This document shows, one piece after another, positions 1 to 8,464 of a stretch of 64,000 nucleotides of DNA. Location of the stretch: the NCBI GenBank assembly GCA_016282745.1, contig JAEELL010000130.1, positions 1-64,000 of the forward strand, read 5' to 3'. This stretch comes from Lachnospiraceae bacterium. GTDB lineage: Bacteria; Bacillota; Clostridia; Lachnospirales; Lachnospiraceae. The position numbers were made by a program, and so were the translations under genes. Position 1 is the first letter of the stretch; every line of letters begins with the position of its first letter. The notes beneath the pieces were generated by a model. It was not told the DNA's origin. It worked only from the letters and a program-made list of their open reading frames with translations, and searched no databases.

Positions 1-136
1 ATATTATACAACAAAGGAGGTTTTCTTTTATCTAAAGAAACTGGGAACTCACCTGCATAGCAGGTGGTTTATTGGTTTATTAAAGTTTCGTTCTTCCAAC
101 AGGAAGAACTCATCTTTATAAACAGGGCCTTGCCCT
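1..136. other. Hairpin-rich structured segment at window edge
   Basis: No gene is seen here. Three perfect small hairpins follow one another: 50-66 (CACCTG/CAGGTG), 90-109 (GTTCTTCC/GGAAGAAC) and 124-136 (AGGGC/GCCCT). GAAACT near 37-42 can pair with AGTTTC near 84-89 to enclose the first, and TTTATTAAAG near 77-86 can pair with CTTTATAAA near 113-121 to enclose the second. This reads like a folded RNA or the end of a mobile element that begins outside the window. Orientation and identity are unknown. Confidence 0.4.
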
Positions 137-146
137 AACAATAAAA

Positions 147-178
147 ACTGCCCAACCGGATATACCTGATTGGGCAGT
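147..178 (-). terminator. Intrinsic terminator of the GH16 gene
   Basis: ACTGCCCAA pairs with TTGGGCAGT around a short loop. Read on the minus strand the stem is followed by TTTTTATT, which fits a Rho-independent terminator just downstream of the glucanase stop codon. Confidence 0.8.
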
Positions 179-202
179 AAATTATTTAAAAATGTTTATC
201 TT

Positions 203-3200
203 TTAGTAGTTAATAGCAGCTCCAAATCCGCAAGGCTTAAGAATCTTGTTGTAAAGATAATCATGCATTGCCTTTGTAGGCATTAATTTATTTGTGTAAA
301 GATTTTCTGCTGTATTATAAACTGTTGCATTAACGATATCACCATATACTATACTTCCGTCATTAAGAACTGCATATGGTCTAACCATAAGATTTGCTGT
401 AAAGAATGCTTTTGAAACACTGTTGTATTCCATAGTCATAGCATAACTCTTTGCTCCATCAAGTGCGCTTACACTTGTTCCAAGAAGTCCCTTTGATGTA
501 GCCTCGAATGAGTAAACATCAGAAGCATTGCTTCCTACTGTCATGTCAGCTTCGTTAGCATAATTCTTAAGTGCATATACAAGACCAACTTTCTTAACGA
601 TGTTTGATGCATCCTGAACAGAATATGTTGTTCTAAATCCGTTTGAGTTAGGATTAATCTGGAATCCGTTAACTTCGAGAACAGGTGCTGTTACATCAGG
701 TGCAAACATTACGTCCTTGAACTCAAGCTTACCTGTACAGTTAACGCCTTCTGTTGTTCCAGGTGCAAGTAAGTATGGGTTGTCAGAAACTGCAGTTGTC
801 TGACCTGCTTTTTCTGCTTCATATGAGTACATATAGCATCCGTATGCAAGTATAAGTGAAATTGTGTCATTTGTATAAGATTCAGGAATTGTTACTTCCT
901 TCTCGAAGTGATATGTTCCGCTCTTTGGAACTCTAACAGTCTCATAAATGAAATTGTTGTCTGTATCACCATCGATACCACTATTCAATGAAACAGTTAC
1001 GTTCTTTTCTGTAAGTGCTCCTGATTCAGCGTACATCTTGTTTACAATATCAAATGATAATGTGTATGTCTGACCTGCTTCAACCTTAATCTCAGCAGCT
1101 GAATTGAGCTGGTATGGGTTATCACCGTAACCTCCACCTACTTCTATAGCGTTAAGATAGTCTGCCGGTGCATTCCAGTATCTCTGCCATCCTGTGATAG
1201 AAATATCAGCAAGGAATCCTGTGTCAGATTCATCAATTGAAGTATTTGCAATAACTGCATCATACTGCTCATATGGATCATGTGTATGTGTCCAGTTATT
1301 TACATAAACTGAACTTTCAGCCTGTGGCTCTCTCTCAATCTCTGTACCTTCTGTTACACAGTATGCATTCTTAACAATAAGTCTACCCTTTGCATTGATA
1401 TTCTCTGTTGTTCCAGGTGCAAGAAGGTTAGGATTTGATGACATCTGAGATGTCTTTCCTGCTGCTTCTACTTCATATGAGTATGCATAACATCCGTATG
1501 CTATCTGTACGCTTACTGTATTCTGAGCATATGCTTCAGGTACTGTAAATGATGTTGTGTAATTGTATTCTTCATTTGCAGGTATTGTGATTGTATCAAA
1601 TACCCATGTGTTATCGTAGTCACCTTCGATACCACTGTTAACTGTGATAGTAACGTTCTTCTCTGTAGGTGTGCCTGATTCGCTCTTCATCTTATTTGTG
1701 AGATCGAATCCAAGCTGATATGTCTTTCCAGGGTCAACATTAACTGTTGAAGTTGATGTGAGCTGATATGGTAAATCTCCGATTGCTCCACCAACAGCAT
1801 AAGCTCCGTCACCCCAAATTCTCTGCCATCCTGTCATTGATACGTTTGCAGAGAAACCTGTCTGTAAATCTGTAACTGTTGTATTTGCGATTGCTGCATC
1901 ATTCTGCTCATATGGATCATGTACATGAACCCAACCATTGAATCCGTTTACAGGATCTTTCTCAATGATAGGTTCTTCATCGTCTCCACCCTGGTCATTG
2001 TCATAATCATAGTTTGCCCAGAAAGGATCTTTTGTCCATGTTCCTGAGTGTGATGCTCCTTCTGTATCTTCTTTCTGGAATACACGCACATAGTCAACGT
2101 ACATTGTAGAATTGCTCCATCCTGAAGAAGGAAGTACGTTTCCAATATAGTTACCGCCTACTGCTACGTTTAAGATAAAGTATGCAGGGCTGTTGAAAAG
2201 TTCACTTGTATCTTCAGAATAATTCTGAGTATAAACCTGAACTCCGTCTAAGTAGAATGTAATCTTATCTTTATTCCACTCCATAGCATATTTGTGCCAT
2301 GTGTTCATATCACCTGTTGGGAATCCCTTTACACCACCGTTATATGCATGGTTTCCATCCTTAGCCTTCCAGTGAAGTGTACTGTTGATATAGTTTTCTG
2401 CATTTACATGCTCCATGATATCGTACTCACCACATGCAGGCCATGTGCCGTTTGTACCAAGCATCCAGAATGCAGGCCAGATACCCTGTGCCATACCATT
2501 GTCCATCTTGATTCTTGCTTCATAATATCCGTACTTGAACTGCTGCTTTCCGGCTGTCTGCACACGTCCTGATGAATACTGGCATCCTCCGATATCATCT
2601 CTCATTGCCTTGATAGCAAGAGCTTTGTTATCGATTGATTTGTCATCTGTGATGTCAGCGATAAAAACGTTGCTTGTTCTTGCTGTATAATACTCAGCTT
2701 CCTGGTTACCCCAGCCCCAGTCACCGTTACCAACTTCAAAGTTCCAGTAGTCTGATTTTACAGTCTTTCCGCTGAACTCATCAGACCAAACAAGATCTCT
2801 TGCTGTATATCCTTTTGGGAATGATGTCTTAGTAGCTGTGTCGCCACCTTCCTCTGTAGGAAGTTCTACATAATCTCCTTCAAAATCCATGTTAGAGAAA
2901 ATAAGCTTACCTGTACAGTTAACACCCTCTGTTGTTCCAGGTGCAAGACAGTATGGATTATTTCTAACCTGCTCTGTAAGTCCGTTCAATTCTGCATTGT
3001 ATGAATATCCGTAATGTCCGTAAGCAATCTGAAAATCAACCGAATTAGATGTGTAATCTGCCGGTATTGTAATAGTCTTTGAGTAGTTGAGTGTTCCATT
3101 TGCAGGAATTCTAACTGTCTCATAAACAAATGTATTGTCTGTATCACCTGTAATTCCGCTGTCTACTGTGATAGTAATGTTCTTTTCTGTAGCTGTCGTG

Positions 3201-3598
3201 CCACCTTCCGCTTTCATTTCATTCTTTACAGTAAATGAAATATCATAAGACTTTCCTGCCTCTACAGGAACCTTTGCCTCAGAGTATAACTGGTATGGTA
3301 AATCTCCCCAGTAATTGCCGGCTTTGATTCCATCAGGATAATCAGCAGGCTGGTTCCAGATACCCTGCCATCCTGTAATAGTAATGTCAGCTGTAAATCC
3401 TGTGTCAGTTGCATCAACTGCAGTTCCTGCAATAACTGCGTCCCACTGCTCCCATGATTCATGGTAATGTGTCCATGAAACATTGTTAAAAAGATTTGCA
3501 GCCTTAACAGTAACAACCTGTCCCATTGAAGACATAAGTCCTGCTACCATTGTACATGAGAGTACGTAAGCTGCAACTTTTTTCAATTGTTTTCTCAT
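203..3598 (-). CDS. Secreted GH16 beta-glucanase (laminarinase/lichenase type) with three repeated accessory modules
   Basis: Predicted extracellular endo-beta-1,3(4)-glucanase, 1131 aa. A signal peptide covers about residues 1-35. A GH16 domain at about 263-515 carries the family active site as EYDIME (catalytic Glu 391 and 396); the extra Met gives the beta-bulge form typical of laminarinase-like members. One module of about 200 residues occurs three times, before GH16 (about 38-240) and twice after it (about 550-750 and 780-980), each with an H-(D/E)-x-(Y/W)-EQ-(W/N/Y)-DA start and a TGWQ motif; these look like carbohydrate-binding beta-sandwiches. The last 150 residues are an unassigned C-terminal domain. 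The ATG at 3598 is preferred over the one at 3604 because AGGAG sits 7 bases before it. Likely acts on cereal or fungal beta-glucans; exact linkage specificity cannot be read from sequence. Confidence 0.9.
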   Translation of the reverse strand: MRKQLKKVAAYVLSCTMVAGLMSSMGQVVTVKAANLFNNVSWTHYHESWEQWDAVIAGTAVDATDTGFTADITITGWQGIWNQPADYPDGIKAGNYWGDLPYQLYSEAKVPVEAGKSYDISFTVKNEMKAEGGTTATEKNITITVDSGITGDTDNTFVYETVRIPANGTLNYSKTITIPADYTSNSVDFQIAYGHYGYSYNAELNGLTEQVRNNPYCLAPGTTEGVNCTGKLIFSNMDFEGDYVELPTEEGGDTATKTSFPKGYTARDLVWSDEFSGKTVKSDYWNFEVGNGDWGWGNQEAEYYTARTSNVFIADITDDKSIDNKALAIKAMRDDIGGCQYSSGRVQTAGKQQFKYGYYEARIKMDNGMAQGIWPAFWMLGTNGTWPACGEYDIMEHVNAENYINSTLHWKAKDGNHAYNGGVKGFPTGDMNTWHKYAMEWNKDKITFYLDGVQVYTQNYSEDTSELFNSPAYFILNVAVGGNYIGNVLPSSGWSNSTMYVDYVRVFQKEDTEGASHSGTWTKDPFWANYDYDNDQGGDDEEPIIEKDPVNGFNGWVHVHDPYEQNDAAIANTTVTDLQTGFSANVSMTGWQRIWGDGAYAVGGAIGDLPYQLTSTSTVNVDPGKTYQLGFDLTNKMKSESGTPTEKNVTITVNSGIEGDYDNTWVFDTITIPANEEYNYTTSFTVPEAYAQNTVSVQIAYGCYAYSYEVEAAGKTSQMSSNPNLLAPGTTENINAKGRLIVKNAYCVTEGTEIEREPQAESSVYVNNWTHTHDPYEQYDAVIANTSIDESDTGFLADISITGWQRYWNAPADYLNAIEVGGGYGDNPYQLNSAAEIKVEAGQTYTLSFDIVNKMYAESGALTEKNVTVSLNSGIDGDTDNNFIYETVRVPKSGTYHFEKEVTIPESYTNDTISLILAYGCYMYSYEAEKAGQTTAVSDNPYLLAPGTTEGVNCTGKLEFKDVMFAPDVTAPVLEVNGFQINPNSNGFRTTYSVQDASNIVKKVGLVYALKNYANEADMTVGSNASDVYSFEATSKGLLGTSVSALDGAKSYAMTMEYNSVSKAFFTANLMVRPYAVLNDGSIVYGDIVNATVYNTAENLYTNKLMPTKAMHDYLYNKILKPCGFGAAINY

Positions 3599-3773
3599 AT
3601 TCATTCTCCTTCTTATTATTTTTTAGAATAACTTACTAAATGAAAATTTCTCCTTATTAAATTATTCCGAACATAAAACGACATTTCTAATCTAACATAT
3701 AAAAATGATTTTAGCCACTATTTTTCAAAAATTTGTTGTTTTTTACACTTTTTTTATTGGAAACGCGGCTGCG

Positions 3774-3974
3774 CCAAGACATGCCAGCTCGAATTCGCTC
3801 CGGCTTTCGTGATTTTCCCCCTTCGGGCTTCAAATCACTTTCGCCCGCGATAAAAACACTTCGTGTTTTTATTGCGTCGCTGATTTGGCTGCGCCAAATA
3901 TAAAAAAATAAAACTGTGCCGCTTTGAATGCAAGCATTCAGCGGTACAGTTTTATTTTTTTATGCATGTCTTGG
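3774..3974. repeat. MITE-like palindromic element in the gap between GH16 and the response regulator
   Basis: The 540-base gap 3599-4140 holds no gene. Inside it the 11-mer CCAAGACATGC (3774-3784) recurs inverted at 3964-3974, bounding about 200 bp of locally GC-richer DNA full of hairpins: 3809-3838 (GTGATTT/AAATCAC), 3847-3875 (ATAAAAACAC/GTGTTTTTAT), 3881-3898 (ATTTGG/CCAAAT) and a 60-bp stem-loop at 3902-3961. Such nested palindromes inside terminal inverted repeats fit a small non-autonomous mobile element or an intergenic repeat family. No second copy was seen in the window. Confidence 0.5.
3902..3961. terminator. Large bidirectional terminator-like hairpin
   Basis: A nearly perfect 21-bp stem (A7-TAAAACTGTGCCGC with its complement, one G-T pair) encloses a second perfect stem TGAATGC/GCATTCA. 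Poly-A and poly-T flanks would make it an intrinsic terminator in either direction. It lies inside the palindromic element. Confidence 0.65.
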
Positions 3975-3986
3975 TTATACAAAAAC

Positions 3987-4021
3987 GAGTCCCCTATAAA
4001 TTGATAGTTTATAGCGGACTC
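3987..4021 (-). terminator. Terminator of the response regulator gene
   Basis: GAGTCC-CTATAAA pairs with TTTATAG-GGACTC across a 7-base loop; on the minus strand GTTTTTG follows. It lies about 120 bases after the regulator stop codon. Confidence 0.75.
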
Positions 4022-4140
4022 TATTTTCATACTTTTCCTTAATGGGCGCCTGATATTAATACCAAACAAAAAGTATAGTATAAAGCATATTTGTTCATTT
4101 CAATGCATAGTATATACTCACAGGGATACTAAAAGGATAC

Positions 4141-5316
4141 TTATATTTCACTAACATCAAATTTTTTGTACGATAGCAGCACAGAAACCGGATTATAATC
4201 ATCATCTCGTTCTATTACTGTCTGCGCCATTCCGTAAAAATATTTGTTTCCTTTTTTGTCTTCCACAAAAAACTTCTTACTGACAACACTATCTTTTGCC
4301 AATCTTTTTTTAATATTTTCTATATTAAGAAAATCCATCAGCATATTGTAATAAACTCCGTTCATTCTCTCTGCAGACAAACGTTTATTCAGTACCTCTT
4401 TATAATCTCCGATATCATATCTGCTGCCGTCACTTCTCACAACCATAAATGTTTTTGTGACCAAATTCAAAAGATATAATCCTGTGTACATCTCTGCTAT
4501 AACACTGAACAACGGATTATCCTTTTTTTCAAACTCAAGTAAACCGGTCGTAGCCTCTGCCCAGCTATAGTTTTGCATGTATTCACCCATGAACTCTTTT
4601 TCCCTGGTTACATTTCCCCTAATGAGTTCATAATAATCACATTCAACTTTTTGAGTATCAAGGGCTATGCTGTTCCAGCCCCTTACAATAATGTCATCAA
4701 TGCCTGCCTCCTTAAGAACTTCCTTAAGTTGTGCAATAACATTATTAACTCTGCTCTTCATATTGCGATCATAAAGTGAATCTTCCCACAAGATTCCGCT
4801 AAGTTCGGAAACACTTGCACTTGCACCTTTTCTGTCAACAAGGTACGCAAGTAATTCCTTTGCTTTCTTTCTCTTAATTTTCAAAAGTTTTCCATCTACA
4901 AAAATATCAAAATTCCCAAAAGTCTGAATGTACACATGATGACTCACAGATTCCAAAGTTCCTCTCTTTCTGAATTCATCAATTTGTAATTCAACTTTTT
5001 CCTTTTCAATGGGCTTCACAAAATAACCGTTTGCGTGAGCCCTATAACTCTCCAATGCATATCTTCCATCTCTCGCTGTTAATACAATATTGGTTGTCGG
5101 ACATATCTGAAAAACTTCTTTTGCCATGGCAATCCCTTGTAAATCCGGCTCCATAACATCAACAAATACTACGTCAACATTCTTTTTTGTGCAGTATTTT
5201 ATTCCGTCTACAATATTATCCGAACTATATATCTCTTCAAACCCCGCTATACCTTCAAGCAAATCAACCAGAGACTCTCTATCCACCGAATTGGAATCAA
5301 TAACTAATCCAATCAA
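4141..5316 (-). CDS. Response regulator with CheY-like receiver and OmpR/SARP-type winged-helix domain
   Basis: A DNA-binding transcriptional regulator, 391 aa. The receiver is residues 1-118: acidic Asp7, phosphoacceptor Asp53 (in FVDVMEPD), Thr80 and Lys101 (in FVKPI) are all present. Residues about 128-215 fit an OmpR/SARP winged helix (IQTFGNFDIFVDGK...ELLAYLVD). The last 170 residues are not a clear full BTAD domain and are unassigned. The start is TTG, fixed by GGAGG 7 bases upstream. It lies just after agrD on the same strand, but a terminator separates them. No histidine kinase gene is nearby, so its phosphodonor is unknown. Control of agr or of the secreted enzymes around it is plausible but only inferred. 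Confidence 0.8.
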   Translation of the reverse strand: MIGLVIDSNSVDRESLVDLLEGIAGFEEIYSSDNIVDGIKYCTKKNVDVVFVDVMEPDLQGIAMAKEVFQICPTTNIVLTARDGRYALESYRAHANGYFVKPIEKEKVELQIDEFRKRGTLESVSHHVYIQTFGNFDIFVDGKLLKIKRKKAKELLAYLVDRKGASASVSELSGILWEDSLYDRNMKSRVNNVIAQLKEVLKEAGIDDIIVRGWNSIALDTQKVECDYYELIRGNVTREKEFMGEYMQNYSWAEATTGLLEFEKKDNPLFSVIAEMYTGLYLLNLVTKTFMVVRSDGSRYDIGDYKEVLNKRLSAERMNGVYYNMLMDFLNIENIKKRLAKDSVVSKKFFVEDKKGNKYFYGMAQTVIERDDDYNPVSVLLSYKKFDVSEI

Positions 5317-5439
5317 TAATACACCTCCTGTGCTTTCATGTATAAAACTACATACTCACTAAAAATTATACACATAATCTTATATTTATGCAAGTGTCAT
5401 GGGGTTTTTATGCATATTTATGCATTTTATACTATAAAA

Positions 5440-5484
5440 GGACTATTGCATCGATTCATTTTTCACAAAATTGTGCAATAGTCC
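5440..5484 (-). terminator. Terminator downstream of agrD
   Basis: GGACTATTGCA (5440-5450) is perfectly inverted at 5474-5484; on the minus strand TTTTATAG follows the stem. It ends the agrBD transcript before the response regulator. Confidence 0.8.
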
Positions 5485-5532
5485 CTCTTTTAATAATATT
5501 ATTCTTTTTTGCATTACTCTTCATTTATATTA

Positions 5533-5670
5533 TTATTCTTCTTTATATTCCGGTTCCCCGAACAGACACAAACTAAATCCCGAAAAACGAATAACGCTGA
5601 ACAATCCAAGACAGATTGCACATGTCTGAGACAGCATTTTCAATCCTACCCGATTTACTATTCTTTTCAC
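5533..5670 (-). CDS. agrD: AgrD-like cyclic autoinducing peptide precursor
   Basis: A 45-codon ORF too short for ordinary gene calling, placed directly after agrB. It starts with GTG, 8 bases after GGAGG, and ends in TAA. The product has the AgrD layout: a basic amphipathic N-terminal leader (KRIVNRVGLKML), a hydrophobic middle, one Cys (residue 35) in GFSLCLF, then an acidic Pro-containing tail EPEYKEE like the AgrB-recognition tails of clostridial AgrD proteins. In the known pathway AgrB cuts before such a tail and closes a thiolactone on the Cys, and the peptide is exported as a signal. The mature N-terminus and ring size cannot be set from sequence. Two further Cys residues (17 and 20) lie in the leader. 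Confidence 0.8.
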   Translation of the reverse strand: MKRIVNRVGLKMLSQTCAICLGLFSVIRFSGFSLCLFGEPEYKEE

Positions 5671-5746
5671 TACCGATACCTCCTCATACTGTTATAAAAA
5701 TACCACCTGCCTTCCCCTCTAAATTCCAATAATTATGATTTGTTCC

Positions 5747-6304
5747 TTATAATTTCAGTTTATTTATTATGTTCGCTATAATTAACTGTATCATCTGTAA
5801 ATTAACAGTCCAAAACATAGCCACTGTAATTGAATTCAAGGGAAATATATAGAGTACAACCATAAAAACAAAAATATACACAAATACTTTTTCGTGACAC
5901 TTTTTTATCATTTCTTTTGATGCCTCGTCTCTATATACACTGCGAACCGGCGATATAAATAATGAAACAACAAGACAAATAAACATATCTGCAACACAAG
6001 CAACTTTGCTTATTGATATCCATGACGGTAGTATTAGTACAGAAAGAACTAATACTACAAACGAAACAAAAGTGCACAAAAAATAACTTCTGAAATGAAG
6101 TCCGCCGGAGTTCGTTCTTATTAATAGAAGAATCACAATCGCCCCAATATATTCTTTTGTCATCCCCATAACCAGAAAAAACAAAAGCATTATAAAAATT
6201 TTTGACATTTCCGTAATAATTACATCTGTAACATATTTGATTTTTCCATAATCCTCAGCGGAAATGCCTAACTCTTCTTTTATCAATTTCTCTATATATT
6301 TCAT
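5747..6304 (-). CDS. agrB: AgrB family peptide-processing membrane protease
   Basis: Integral membrane endopeptidase that matures AgrD into a cyclic signal peptide; 185 aa with several hydrophobic segments. The AgrB active site is clear: RTNSGGLHFRSYFLC with His70 and Cys77 separated by seven residues exactly as in the staphylococcal enzyme. agrD follows by 76 bases. The ATG at 6304 has no good ribosome binding site; instead it abuts the TAA of a possible 15-codon leader ORF (6305-6352), hinting at translational coupling. No AgrC histidine kinase is encoded within the window. Confidence 0.9.
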   Translation of the reverse strand: MKYIEKLIKEELGISAEDYGKIKYVTDVIITEMSKIFIMLLFFLVMGMTKEYIGAIVILLLIRTNSGGLHFRSYFLCTFVSFVVLVLSVLILPSWISISKVACVADMFICLVVSLFISPVRSVYRDEASKEMIKKCHEKVFVYIFVFMVVLYIFPLNSITVAMFWTVNLQMIQLIIANIINKLKL

Positions 6305-6454
6305 TTAGTCACAAACTACTTTCCCCAAAATCCCTGGCATTTTGGCAGGCATCTATAACATATCACATTTCTCCTTAATTAGAAAGAATTTGTAATTATT
6401 TTTCTTACTTTCTCGTAACTATTCTTTGCTTTCAAGTTTTTATTTTTCTTGTTA

Positions 6455-6483
6455 TTGACACTGAATGTTATTTTTGTTAACAT
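6455..6483 (+). promoter_or_regulatory. Sigma-A promoter of the XRE-ugd gene
   Basis: TTGACA at 6455-6460, a 17-bp spacer, and TAACAT at 6478-6483. The region is the divergent promoter area between agrB and ugd. Confidence 0.6.
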
Positions 6484-6560
6484 TTTCTTGTATATATTTT
6501 ATTCTATTCAAAGATAATGTTATTAAAAATATCTTTTATATATTGAAAGGAGTACGAAGC

Positions 6561-8039
6561 ATGAAAAAATTATCTACTTCAAAACTTGCAGACACCATAA
6601 CAAATCTGCGTAAATCAAATAACATGACACAGTCTCAGTTAGCTGATGCAACCGGAATCAACAGAGCAATGATTGGAAGAATTGAGAAATCCGACTATGT
6701 TCCTACTATTGACCAGCTTCAGAGTCTTGCGGAAACATTAAATTTTGAAATTACTGATTTATTTATTGACAGTGCAAAAGGAAACGGTGAAAACCTCAAA
6801 CTTGACAAACAGTACAACATTGCCGTTGCCGGAACAGGTTACGTCGGACTTTCAATTGCAACATTATTAGCACAGCACAATCACGTAACAGCTGTTGATA
6901 TTATTCCTGAGAAGGTCGATCTCATCAACAATAAGAAATCACCAATCCAGGATGACTACATCGAATTATATCTCGCTGAAAAAGAATTAGATCTTACTGC
7001 AACTTTAGACGGAGAAGCTGCATACAAGGATGCAGACTTTGTTATCATTGCCGCTCCTACAAACTACGACAGCAAGAAGAATTTCTTTGACTGCTCAGCT
7101 GTTGAGGCAGTAATCGAGTTAGTATTAAAAGTAAATCCAAATGCTACTATGATTATCAAATCTACTATTCCTGTTGGATACACTGCTTCTGTAAGAGAAA
7201 AATATAACACAAAGAATATAATCTTCAGTCCTGAATTCTTACGTGAATCTAAGGCACTTTATGATAACCTTTATCCATCACGTATTATTGTTTCATGTGA
7301 TAAGGAATCAGAAGAAAAAGCTCACACATTCGCTGCATTACTTCAGCAGGGTGCAATCAAAGAAAACATTGACACTTTATTTATGGGATTCACAGAGGCT
7401 GAAGCAGTTAAGTTATTTGCCAACACTTACCTTGCTCTTCGCGTTTCATACTTCAACGAACTTGATACTTACGCAGAGACTAAAGGTCTTAACACGCAGG
7501 AAATCATCAACGGCGTCTGCCTTGATCCACGTATCGGAACTCACTACAACAATCCATCATTTGGTTATGGCGGTTATTGTCTTCCAAAGGATACAAAGCA
7601 GTTACTTGCAAACTTCAACAACGTTCCACAGAATATGATTTCTGCCATCGTTGAATCTAACAAAACAAGAAAAGATTATATTGCAGATCACGTACTTGAT
7701 ATGGCAGGTGCCTACTCATACGAAGACGGTGAATATAATCCTAACAAAGAAAAAGACGTTGTCATCGGTGTTTACCGTCTTACAATGAAGAGTAACTCAG
7801 ATAACTTCCGTCAGTCATCTATCCAGGGTGTAATGAAGAGAATCAAAGCAAAAGGTGCTAAGGTTATCATCTTCGAGCCTACACTTGAAAACGGTGACAC
7901 ATTCTTTGGTTCAACTGTTGTAAATGATATTAAGAAATTCAAGAAAATGAGTCAGGCCATCATCGCAAACAGATACGATTCTTGTCTTGATGATGTTGCT
8001 GACAAAGTATACACAAGAGATATTTTCCGTCGTGATTAA
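6561..8039 (+). CDS. ugd: XRE helix-turn-helix domain fused to UDP-glucose 6-dehydrogenase
   Basis: Fusion protein of 492 aa. Residues about 5-65 are an XRE/Cro-type helix-turn-helix ([21 protein letters not shown]). From residue 86 it is a nucleotide-sugar dehydrogenase: NAD site GTGYVG (91-96), the central domain, and the catalytic Cys340 in [14 protein letters not shown]. The family oxidises UDP-glucose to UDP-glucuronate with two NAD+, feeding capsule and polysaccharide synthesis. The ATG at 6561 is chosen because AAAGGAG lies just before it; a longer frame upstream has no binding site. No polysaccharide genes are adjacent. The DNA-binding head suggests either autoregulation or substrate-responsive control, which is inference. 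A closely related enzyme such as UDP-N-acetyl-mannosamine dehydrogenase cannot be fully excluded. Confidence 0.88.
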   Translation: MKKLSTSKLADTITNLRKSNNMTQSQLADATGINRAMIGRIEKSDYVPTIDQLQSLAETLNFEITDLFIDSAKGNGENLKLDKQYNIAVAGTGYVGLSIATLLAQHNHVTAVDIIPEKVDLINNKKSPIQDDYIELYLAEKELDLTATLDGEAAYKDADFVIIAAPTNYDSKKNFFDCSAVEAVIELVLKVNPNATMIIKSTIPVGYTASVREKYNTKNIIFSPEFLRESKALYDNLYPSRIIVSCDKESEEKAHTFAALLQQGAIKENIDTLFMGFTEAEAVKLFANTYLALRVSYFNELDTYAETKGLNTQEIINGVCLDPRIGTHYNNPSFGYGGYCLPKDTKQLLANFNNVPQNMISAIVESNKTRKDYIADHVLDMAGAYSYEDGEYNPNKEKDVVIGVYRLTMKSNSDNFRQSSIQGVMKRIKAKGAKVIIFEPTLENGDTFFGSTVVNDIKKFKKMSQAIIANRYDSCLDDVADKVYTRDIFRRD

Positions 8040-8095
8040 TAATTTAAACTCAGACGAGACAATCAATCCTTCACGAAAGCAGTTACAGTAAAATA

Positions 8096-8145
8096 GGATG
8101 TTGCACTAATGAGCATAATGCTTTGGAAGTGCAGCGTCCTTTTTT
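8096..8145 (+). terminator. Terminator of ugd
   Basis: GGATGTTGCACT pairs with AGTGCAGCGTCC (two G-T pairs) and is followed by TTTTTT. Confidence 0.85.
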
Positions 8146-8227
8146 CAGTTGTTTTTTTATTTTCTTCTATTTCATTCATTTCTCATTCATCCCCCGGGTA
8201 TCTATATGATTTTGTTTTACCTATATA

Positions 8228-8330
8228 GTTTTTCATTTTGTTTTTATCGCTTTACATTTTTCCATATCGTTTTTCATTTTATTTTTATCGTTTTACATTT
8301 TTTTCATATCGTTTTTCGATATATTTTTAT
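8228..8330. repeat. T-rich 41-42-bp tandem repeat, about 2.4 copies
   Basis: Units starting at 8228, 8269 and 8311 share GTTTTTCATTTTRTTTTT-ATCG-TTTACA-TTTT-CATATC. They fill most of the 425-base gap 8040-8464 and end directly at the -35 box of the next promoter, so they form a T-tract upstream region. No gene is seen in the gap. Confidence 0.65.
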
Positions 8331-8358
8331 TGACAAATGATATTACATGTCTTATTAT
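8330..8358 (+). promoter_or_regulatory. Near-consensus promoter of the DUF2975 operon
   Basis: TTGACA (8330-8335), 17-bp spacer, TATTAT (8353-8358). The leader to the first start codon is about 100 bases. Confidence 0.8.
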
Positions 8359-8464
8359 ATGTTTAACAGATATGCAAAACTCGTGTAGTTTTTTATTTTA
8401 TAAACACCGGAATCAGACGGAAAGAATGAAAAAGGTAACGAATTTTAATTTTAGGAGGACAATT

